Below the pieces are notes generated by a model that was not told the origin of the DNA, searched no databases, and saw only the letters and a list, made by a program, of their open reading frames with translations. Positions 57,501-64,000 of a stretch of DNA of 64,000 nucleotides are shown here, in pieces. Numbering within the stretch: position 1 is the first letter of the stretch; each line of letters starts with the position of its first letter. The position numbers and the translations under genes were made by a program. This DNA is from Sipunculus nudus (lineage: Eukaryota > Annelida > Sipuncula > Golfingiida > Sipunculidae), in NCBI GenBank assembly GCA_026874595.1, contig CM049320.1, positions 25,706,214-25,770,213 of the forward strand, read 5' to 3'.

Positions 57501-60500
57501 TGACCTTGACTTGTCTGGGGGTTTCCTCAGTTTGTCTATGTTCTGTTTAACCACATACTTCATGTTTCTCACATTGTTAAGGAAGTATTCATCTGGGTTT
57601 ACTTCAAACTGAAAAGACAAGCAAATTATCACACAATCAATATTGTTTATAGTTATATATGTAATATATGTTTCATGAAAATTCGGCAACTTTATTTGTA
57701 AAAAATGCCACACAGGATTTTACACTTGTAAATATTTATAAAACAAAATAATGCTAAATTCATGCAAAACTCCATATGTCTCCCCTTTCTATACCCCCCC
57801 CCCCCCCCCATTCCAAATCTGAGGAATAAAATATGCACTACTTCAAAAGTTATCATGTTTAAAAAAATCATTAATTTCCATAGATTTGACCTGAATGATC
57901 AATTTGAAGGTAACAAGTTTGAAAATCCAATATCTCAGTTAAGTTTTATTCCCTCAAAATCTGTGCATACTAAATGAAGTCAGAGGTCACCAAACTTTGG
58001 TGGCACCTTGAATGCATGCTCACCAAAAATCTTATAGATTTTCATGAAACTCATTATAAATAGTACTGATGCAGTTTCTGACTTGAATTAATTATTTAAC
58101 AGGTCAGAGTTCATAAGATGTATGACAGTTACATTATGCAATCTTGTTGTTTTATTTACTGTATCACTTTTGAATGTAATCCTTTGGAATTGGTACTAAT
58201 TAATCTTAAAAATAAATGGAGGGTGATATAAACAAGGGACCTGTGGGTCAAGGCACTCAGCTGAAATTGATTATGAGAATATTTTTATAATGTTCAGACC
58301 AAATCCCAGTCAGGAATCTGACCTTTCCAAACCTTGATCAGGATCTGGTCCATCCCAAATCCTGATTCAGACTTGTACCATGTGATCTTGACCTTTGATC
58401 TTATTGGTTTGTCTTGTATCAATCAAGTTTGAAACCAATATGTTAACATTATATATATATATTACCTCCACTCACCCTTCCACACACACACACACATTCG
58501 TAAAATAAATAACATCTGTGTTGCACAGATTCAGAACCAAATGCATGCATTTTAGCTGCAATTCATCAGCATTTGTAGAACTTTACAAAACTGTGATATG
58601 TTATTTTTAATGACTACAGTGGAGTGCCGTTCATCCAAACACTGTTTATCTGTGAAATCGTTTATCTGCAATTAAAACTGGAGAACCAAAATTATGACCA
58701 TTTATCCGTAATTTTGAAAATCTGGAAATATAAAAATAAACTTATTCAACAGGATGAACTGATAATGGCTCGTGTACTTTCTTCAAGTCCTTACTAATTA
58801 TAAATGCCTCACCGGTTCGTTTCTGCAGGTGTGACAACGCCTAATTACCCAAGTTGTACACACGCAGCAAATCCTTCGCTGGGGCTTGAACTCATTTGAG
58901 CAGTTATCGGTGTCCCCTAATTAACCTTGTGTCCTGCAATGTTGAGTTGTTCACACCTGCAATGCATCTGGCCAGAGCGAGCAGATATGTGCTGATAATG
59001 TCGGACTCTGATATGCTCGAACTTGTACTCATCTGAGCAGTTGAACAATGCAGGCAAATCTATCTTCTATAGAAGCTATACCATGACACGCAAGTTCATT
59101 CACAATTTATCAAATCTTCACCACAACAACACAGCACTCAAGTTTCATGTCAGATGGAGTCGGGGTCTCGTAAGCACAAACGCCATGTCTTATTACTTGA
59201 AGAAAAGCTCAGAATTCTGGAGATACTTGATCGAGGCACTAAGGCAGCTGAGCTGGCCAGAGAGTTCAATGTTGGCAGATCTGCCATTAATGACATCAAG
59301 AACAGTGGTCAGAAGCTAAAGGATTTCAAGGGCCAGATGCCAGACAGGCATGTTTCCAAGAGACGAGAGACGATGCGCATGGTGTCTGATGAAAAACTGG
59401 ATGCTGCCATATACACATGGTTTCTGCAGGAACAGTCCACAGGCAGCCCAATCTCCGGTCCAATCCTGATGGAAAAGGCAGCGATGTACAACAAGTCGAT
59501 GCATGGCTCTGACAGCTTCAAGTGGGTGGCTCAAGGAAAGTCACAGCATCCGACAGCTTGAGATTCAGGGAGAGGCCTTGTCAACAGACACCAGTAACAT
59601 TGACGAGTTCCAATTCCAAGTGTGTGAATTGCAAGAATGGGAAGGTTCGAGAAACTGTCAAGTGTAGAAGGCTGACAAAACAGGTCTCTACTGGAAGGTT
59701 TAGAGTGACAATACCCTAGCTGATGCTTCAGAGAAATGTGCTCCTGGACATAATTTGTCAAAAGAGCAGATTACTAGTCTCTTGTGCACCAACGCAACTG
59801 GTGAACACAAAGTGCCCCCCTGGTGACTGGGAAGTAAACTAAACCTAGGTGTTTCAAGCATGGGAAAATGGACTCCCTGCCTGTTGCGTATCAGGCTCAG
59901 AAAAATGTGTGGATGAGCCATCAGCTCTTCATGGATTGGTTTCACCAGGAATTTGTCCTGTCCGTCCGTCAGTATGCCAGGGAGAGTCTGAAGCAGACTC
60001 ACGTGCCAGCACGTGCATTATTTCTTGTGGACAACTGCCCCACCCATCCCACTGAAGATGAACTGCAGACTAGTGACGGATAATATGGTGTATCTTCCTG
60101 CCGAAGAACTGCACCAGCAAGATCCAGCACTCTGATGCTAGCATCACAGAATGTACAAAACGATATTATCATAAACGCCTGCTGTCATCCTTGCTTGCAG
60201 ATTAAGTCGAAAACAGCTTGTCTGTCATAGAACAGATGGGCGGTTTCAACTTGCATGATGCCATCAACCTGTTAGGTGGTGCCTGGAATGACCTGAGACA
60301 GTCTACAATCCACAAGTGCTGGAAGAATTCCCTTTTTCTGGAGACTAAATCTCCTGCTGGTGCTCAGCCCCCAGCTGATGTGGATGAGGTGGAATCACCG
60401 ACAGACATTCAGATCAATAGCTCATTTGCCAAGGTGGTGGACTCGGACTACAGTGAACTGATAGTTGCTGACTGGCTCCACTGTGATGGTGATCTTCCAA

Positions 60501-61628
60501 CTGCTGCAATGCTGACAGACGAGGAGATTGTGCAGTCAGTCACTCAAGAAGCTGCTCCCGAGACATCTGATGATGAAGAAGACACACCAGCCCCTGTGAA
60601 GCCCCCACCCACAGCTTCAGAGGCATTAGTTCATGCCAAAGGTGTTCTGTTGTGGTAAGAGAGCATACTGAAGGCCGACCCGCTTCACTTGAGTGTGCTA
60701 CGCTACATCAGAAATCAGGCAGGCAGTTATTGTTCCAGGCAGTCTGATTTTTTAAACAGATTTTATGATGCGACTTTCCCAATGCATGTGAGCCATCGAA
60801 CCCCATGTTCATCAGTTTTCATGTGATATTTGTGTGATATTTTCGCACTATTGTTGTAAATAAACGGAGCATTTATCTCAAACTTTTTTTTTATATTTTG
60901 TCAATTTTTACATTGCAGTAATAAAGTAATAAATGAGTCTCACAAGCACATTTAGTTTAACTGTCTGCACATGGGGGGCGGCACCTAGGGTGGTTAATCT
61001 ATCATGGCGGATATCCACATGTTCAACTAAAGATTAACTGGTACATGCACTTCACTGACAAATAATCTTAATAAAGTAATCAAAGATATTATAATAGCTT
61101 GATTGAAAGTTTGATTTGTTCATTCTGTGTAAGTAAAAAGGTATTTATCACACATTATTTACACATTATATCTGGTCCCGTTTTTTATAACTATGAAAGC
61201 TAACCAAAGTCTGTGACACCGTACCATTATTTAGTAGTAAAAATGGGATGACAACATCGATGAAACGAGTTTATTTTACACATGACTGTACATCCAAACA
61301 TTTGTTTATCCGAACAAAACCTGTGTCCCCCGAGATGTTCGGACGAATCGTGCTCCACTGTATTATAATCATAACAGATTAAAATGCAAGATATATGGAA
61401 AATGACTTTGATTTATTGGCAAAATATGGGTAGATATGACATGGCATGTCCAACCTCTGGTTGAAAAAGTGCGCTACCAAATTTTGCTCATGCAATAAAC
61501 TAGTTTTTACTGAGTAATTCTAAGTGGGTTTTATGATAACTATATCATACCTCTCTGTAGTGAGCATCAAGCCTGGAAGCATTCAGTATATAGGCAGGGA
61601 ATCCAATCATATCAATCACGGCGTTGGC
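45439..61628 (-). CDS. M13 metallopeptidase, endothelin-converting-enzyme/neprilysin-like (C-terminal part, 9 exons)
   Basis: Nine exons (61628-61551, 57608-57505, 51406-51296, 49873-49806, 49484-49360, 48112-48047, 47655-47560, 46542-46466, 45538-45439) join in phase to 825 bp, giving 274 residues and a TAG stop. In order they hold [44 protein letters not shown] (zinc ligands and catalytic Glu), [15 protein letters not shown] (third ligand Glu) and the CVVW C-terminus required in this family. M13 enzymes are type II membrane ectopeptidases that process small peptides. The wording ([31 protein letters not shown]-like) is closer to ECE than to neprilysin. The N-terminal two-thirds and the membrane anchor lie beyond 64000. 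The intron between exons 57505 and 51406 is mostly a minisatellite. Confidence 0.95.
45780..46030. other. Repeat-related segment in the last intron of the peptidase gene
   Basis: The sequence near 45800 resembles the inverted blocks at 25931 and 26560 ('tcattttgagtgacagctca'). An open frame of 71 codons on the minus strand (46017-45802) has plausible composition but no known family and no splice context. Confidence 0.4.
46466..46542 (-). CDS. M13 peptidase exon (VWC...DPHSPNKFR)
   Basis: 77 bp, acceptor TTATACAG, donor [26 protein letters not shown] then SPNKF. The NDPHSP-FR motif carries the His that stabilises the transition state. Confidence 0.95.
46543..47078. other. Peptidase intron, no other gene seen
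   Basis: No recognised repeat or coding signal. The 140-codon frame at 46163-46585 on the plus strand is AT-rich and antisense to a real exon. Confidence 0.4.
47079..47525. mobile_element. MITE family M2, copy 2
   Basis: The right end, reversed, is AGGGCTGGGACAATAAC, matching the M2 TIR. The interior shares several 20-bp blocks with 40516-40996. The left end is decayed (AGGGTGAAAAGAG). It lies 35 bp from a peptidase exon donor. Confidence 0.65.
47560..47655 (-). CDS. M13 peptidase exon ([13 protein letters not shown])
   Basis: 32 codons, phase 0, acceptor TTGTTGCAG, donor [26 protein letters not shown] then [12 protein letters not shown] matches the family's 'LT..QLFF..FAQ' block. Confidence 0.95.
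48047..48112 (-). CDS. M13 peptidase exon (GENIADNGG, third zinc ligand)
   Basis: 22 codons, phase 0, acceptor TTGTATAG, donor [26 protein letters not shown] contains the Glu that completes the zinc site and the Asp that orients the first His. Confidence 0.96.
48113..49359. other. Peptidase intron, no element recognised
   Basis: AT-rich; no coding or repeat signature beyond short A-runs. Confidence 0.4.
49360..49484 (-). CDS. M13 peptidase exon ([13 protein letters not shown])
   Basis: 125 bp, acceptor TTGACAG, donor [26 protein letters not shown], then CMVNQYSKF, a conserved stretch with the structural Cys. Confidence 0.95.
49806..49873 (-). CDS. M13 peptidase exon (HExxH zinc site)
   Basis: 68 bp, acceptor TTAACAG, donor [26 protein letters not shown] holds both zinc-binding His and the catalytic Glu. 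Confidence 0.96.
49990..50345 (+). repeat. Copy of the dispersed repeat seen at 23491-24190
   Basis: Shared phrases: 'gagtttcatgaaaatctatc', 'ggtaagtcatcctggcac', 'agattttgctgg', 'gttatcgcagtgacac'. Its left end reads 'gcataatacgccccttgcat'. Confidence 0.6.
50346..51295. other. Peptidase intron, no element recognised
   Basis: No exon or clear repeat. A 'gaccttgacctaattcccca'-type stretch near 51035 resembles the TGACCT-rich repeats. Confidence 0.4.
51296..51406 (-). CDS. M13 peptidase exon ([19 protein letters not shown])
   Basis: 111 bp, acceptor CTCTTTTAG, donor [26 protein letters not shown] is the N-A-Y-Y motif that binds the substrate backbone in M13 enzymes. Confidence 0.95.
51796..57537 (-). 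repeat. 5.7-kb minisatellite made of duplicated exon-intron junctions (~100 units, 54-57 bp)
   Basis: On the gene's strand the unit is the last 35 nt of exon 57608-57505 (ATAGACAAACTGAGGAAA..., ending GACAAGTCAAG) plus about 19-22 nt of intron (GTCAGC..., ATGATTCATAAA-like). Units at both edges are 54 bp. The interior is dominated by 57-bp units that gained one G/C-tract base and an ATA. A 451-bp higher-order unit (8 monomers) is visible between 52667 and 53118. Because 57 is 3x19, 19-residue repeats stay open for 60-148 codons on both strands, but the frames are by-products. Most copies keep CAAG|GTCAG and hence a donor-like site. Confidence 0.97.
57394..57504 (-). other. Two junction copies in frame with the upstream exon
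   Basis: Reading through the normal donor at 57505 stays open for two 54-bp copies ([18 protein letters not shown], then [18 protein letters not shown]) before TGA at 57386-57384. The first copy retains a donor (ATG|GTCAGT after 57451). The next has lost its GT (GATCAG). Confidence 0.7.
57505..57608 (-). CDS. M13 peptidase exon (source of the minisatellite)
   Basis: 34 codons plus two bases, acceptor CTTTTCAG, donor AG|GTCAGT. It encodes [20 protein letters not shown] then [14 protein letters not shown]. The last 35 nt (ATAGACAAACTG...AAGTCAAG) are the exonic half of the repeat unit that fills the downstream intron. AG joins C of the next exon to give Ser. Confidence 0.9.
57794..57809 (+). 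repeat. Poly-C run (16)
   Basis: Uninterrupted C run in a peptidase intron. Similar runs of 15-21 bases lie at 13462, 16660, 18523, 21526, 28003 and 41788. Confidence 0.9.
58231..58480 (+). repeat. Left end of a Helitron-like element, truncated
   Basis: AACAAGGGACCTGTGGGTCA then AGGCACTCAGCTGAAATT, with a mutated palindrome. No matching right end is found before the pogo-like element at 58617. Confidence 0.55.
58617..61360 (+). mobile_element. pogo/Tigger-like DNA transposon (2744 bp, TA target duplication)
   Basis: Ends: CAGTGGAGTGCCGTTCATCC and, reversed, CAGTGGAGCACGATTCGTCC (about 24 bp, 18 matching), flanked by TA at 58615-58616 and 61361-61362. The interior carries a decayed transposase. 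It sits in the peptidase intron between exons 61551 and 57608, opposite in strand. pogo-type elements cut and paste into TA sites. Confidence 0.9.
59154..60658 (+). pseudogene. Decayed pogo/Tigger (CENP-B/jerky-like) transposase
   Basis: ATG at 59154 opens a CENP-B-type helix-turn-helix ([20 protein letters not shown], then [17 protein letters not shown]). The frame breaks near 59520, where the second DNA-binding domain ([13 protein letters not shown]) continues in another frame. The DDE region follows in pieces: ADKTGLYWK (about 59670) with a first catalytic Asp, and [16 protein letters not shown] (about 60030) with the second. Stops fall at about 59702 and 60202, and a last open piece (60218-60658) covers the acidic C-terminus. 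At least three breaks make it non-functional. No joined protein is given. Confidence 0.88.
61551..61628 (-). CDS. M13 peptidase exon ([11 protein letters not shown])
   Basis: 26 codons, phase 0 at both ends, acceptor TTCTTTCAG, donor [26 protein letters not shown] matches the conserved MIGYP region upstream of the active site. It is the most 5' exon in the window. Confidence 0.9.
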
Positions 61629-61879
61629 CTGAAAGAACATTAGGTATCCAAACTGAACTTACTGGACAGTAATTGGTACAGTACTTGTTAATAGTACAAA
61701 AAGACAATATTTAATAAGACATGATGACCTAGCAATTAAATATCCACAAAATGTTAGCCAGACAAAATTTTCCAATAAAACATTCCATTGAGGGTTCTTA
61801 TATATTTTTTTCATAAAATTGTGATGAAACCTTCCTCCTATTTAGCAAAATTACGGCACATATAAAAGATTAAAATATC

Positions 61880-62106
61880 CATATAAGGCCCAAAAAACAT
61901 AAAAGGTATAGTTCTCAGGCACTGCCTGCATTAATTCAAACCCCTGCATCAAAATTTTTAATTTTCATTTTCACCTTTCAAGAAAAGAAAATAATACAAT
62001 TTTGATGAGATTTCCTTTGTTATGAAGTGATTCTACCTGTTTTAGAAAAAAATTCTTTTATCATCATGCTTTTCCCTGATCAAATGACAATTTTATCAAA
62101 ACATAC
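61880..62106 (-). mobile_element. MITE family M1, copy cut by a Helitron-like insertion
   Basis: AAGGCCCAAAAAACATAAAA, then GGTATAGTTCTCAGGCAC, then the reversed M1 interior up to 'atcaaaacatacaaaa', where the left end of a Helitron-like element begins (62107). The remaining M1 end is not seen and may lie beyond 64000. Confidence 0.7.
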
Positions 62107-64000
62107 AAAACAAGGGACCTATGGGTCACGACGCTCAGCTGTTATATATGATAAAAAAAATATTATTTAGAAATGAGGCACATGCTGGTTTTGTGTGGTA
62201 ATAAATATAAGCTGTATTATCAGTTGTTGTTGTTTAGCTTATGTATGATTTTGATAGTACCTTTGGAGACAGGGAAGAGGATTGATTTCATTTATTTTAT
62301 TAACAAATGGAGTACTATTGTCACACAGATTTTGACTTGGCCATATAACTTATAAGCAGAACATATAATATAAGAGTTTAACTATTTATTAAAAAAAATT
62401 ACAAATATTGTCCCAAATATAATTTTTATAAAAAATAATAAGAGAATCATATGATTTTTTTAAATGAAATGTAACTGATATGATTATTAAAATAATATTA
62501 AAGAATATATTCATGAATGCATTCATGAATACATTTTGAAAGTATTTGCACGAGTATTCATATACTTTCATTTTTACCTGAATTCCTATTCTTTATGCAA
62601 GAAATTTTATAATGGAGTACATAATCATATTCGTATTTAAATACAATTACAAAGTATTCGCACCATGTCTGGTATTTATTCAGTTTCACCAACCAATGAT
62701 GTTGAGAATCCAGAATATGCAAAATTCACACATTTAAATAATGATCATAAGTACCTGGTTTTATGGCTTTTATTTATATTAAGTAATTAACTGTAAAAAA
62801 ATTCATTTTGGACTAATTTCACATCAATGTACACACTAGACACAGTAGGAATCTAGATTAATATTATCAACTGCATCTTTGTCTATCATTAATTTCTTTC
62901 ATATGATCCCTAATGATTAGTAATGAATAATATGATTTACTTCTTTATCATTAAAATTGAACTGAAAAATGCCATAGGTGACTGCATGGTGTTATTTGGA
63001 ATATGTGACATTCTACCCATCGATACAAGATTCTTATATCATCAGTAACTGCAAGTTAATTTCCTGTTATTATAAACTAACAAATTCCTTTTCTATTTTT
63101 CTTTAATTTGTTATTAAAAACCAATAAAAATTTATTAATTTATTGTTATGTTGTTGGTTAAAACTACTAGATGAGTTGGGTTGGACACCTGGATCAACTG
63201 TGGCTGGCCATAAGCTGCCTGGATTCCTGTATGCCTCGCCTCAAGCGTGCATAATTTGATGAAAGGTCAACAAGGTCAACATACAGGTGACTCAAGAGGG
63301 GCTGGAGAGAGCCAAAGTCTGACAGGGTCTCATAAAAAACATTAATAAAAGCTACATAGTTTGGCCAATTTCTTTCAGCTTTCTAAACTAAAAAGCTGAA
63401 ATCCTAATGTGTGCATGATATGAAAATTATATCAACAGTGCTCACAGGACACAAACGTGCCATGGTCACAGTTGGGCAAAATTTAAGGTACTAATTTTAT
63501 ATTTATACTAATAGTAATAACTTATAAAATTTGAAAAATTCAGAACTAATTTTGGGTATTCAATTGAATCTTGATTAAATAATGTTACATCCCTGACAAA
63601 AAAATCTCTAGCTTCAGCAATGCCCTTGTTAAGGGAGTAAATATATTTCTTGATTTTTTACAAAGTGCATTATGTTTGGGCCCATTACTTAAAACAATTA
63701 CGCAATACTGACATCATTCTGGCATGTGCATAGAGAATGAAAAATATGTATATTATTTATGATTAAAGTCAGATCAGTGGTTTTGATATTAGGCAGTCTT
63801 GAAGTGTAACAATGGGTTTTTAATGGAAAAATGAAGTTTTTCATTAATATCTCGAAGGTATTAAGTCCTAGTGACCAAATTCTTGGCATGGTAGGGGATT
63901 TTGGAGACATCTAACTGTATGCCGAATTTAAGGAACTAAGTGCTGAAGCTGGGGAGCTGAGCTCTTGCAAACTGCATAACACTAGCTTGATGTAAACAAT
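62107..64000 (+). repeat. Helitron-like element in a peptidase intron (right end outside window)
   Basis: The left end at 62107-62141 has CAAGGGACCTATGGGTCACG and ACGCTCAGCTG. From about 63370 the sequence matches the right arm of the 11766-15018 and 27264-29200 elements ('cagatcagtggttttgatat', 'tatctcgaagg', 'ggcatggtaggggattttgg'). The typical GGAC microsatellite and hairpin are absent up to 64000. The segment 62160-63360 is AT-rich filler with no gene seen. Confidence 0.55.

Overview
The window is eukaryotic nuclear DNA from an animal, most likely a marine lophotrochozoan and probably a bivalve mollusc. It is AT-rich, its genes are split by multi-kb introns with GT/AG junctions, and most of it is repeats. 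Many repeats are Helitron/Helentron-like non-autonomous elements built as left arm, tandem core, GGAC/ACGG-rich microsatellite and 3' hairpin, a layout I associate with the bivalve 'pearl' elements. The taxonomic placement is inference. There are no bacterial features.

Two protein-coding genes are well supported, both on the minus strand. SCO1 (8940-30061) is complete: seven exons join in phase into a 281-residue mitochondrial copper chaperone for cytochrome c oxidase, with a transmembrane helix, a CPDIC copper site and the conserved distal His. The second is the C-terminal third of an M13-family zinc metallopeptidase of the neprilysin/endothelin-converting-enzyme type (45439-61628, continuing past the right edge). 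Nine exons encode 274 residues, including HELTH, the ENIAD third ligand and the CxxW terminus. One possible orphan exon (36204-36342) lies between them.

Left flank (1-8100): a nested stack of mobile elements. A Gypsy-type retrotransposon on the minus strand (LTR 6810-7595, primer-binding-site-like sequence just downstream, decayed gag at 1-544) sits inside an older Helitron-like repeat. It was itself split by a roughly 6.1-kb Helitron-like complex whose core holds a near-identical 1404-bp higher-order tandem repeat. SCO1 introns (9-30 kb) hold Helitron-like elements, a 454-bp MITE with AATAA target duplications, a tRNA-derived SINE, microsatellites and long poly-G/C runs. The intergenic part (30-45 kb) has a second SINE, a 126-bp array, GCTGC-rich minisatellites in an otherwise AT-rich setting, and several MITEs. 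The peptidase introns contain a complete-ended but decayed pogo/Tigger-like transposon (58617-61360).

The most striking feature is a 5.7-kb minisatellite (51796-57537, about 100 units of 54-57 bp) inside a peptidase intron. Its unit is a copy of the adjacent exon's last 35 nt plus the first 19 nt of the intron, so the array is a tandemly amplified exon-intron junction. Most units carry a 5' splice-site-like sequence, and the same bases form TCAAGGTCA, the extended half-site recognised by ERR/NR5A nuclear receptors.
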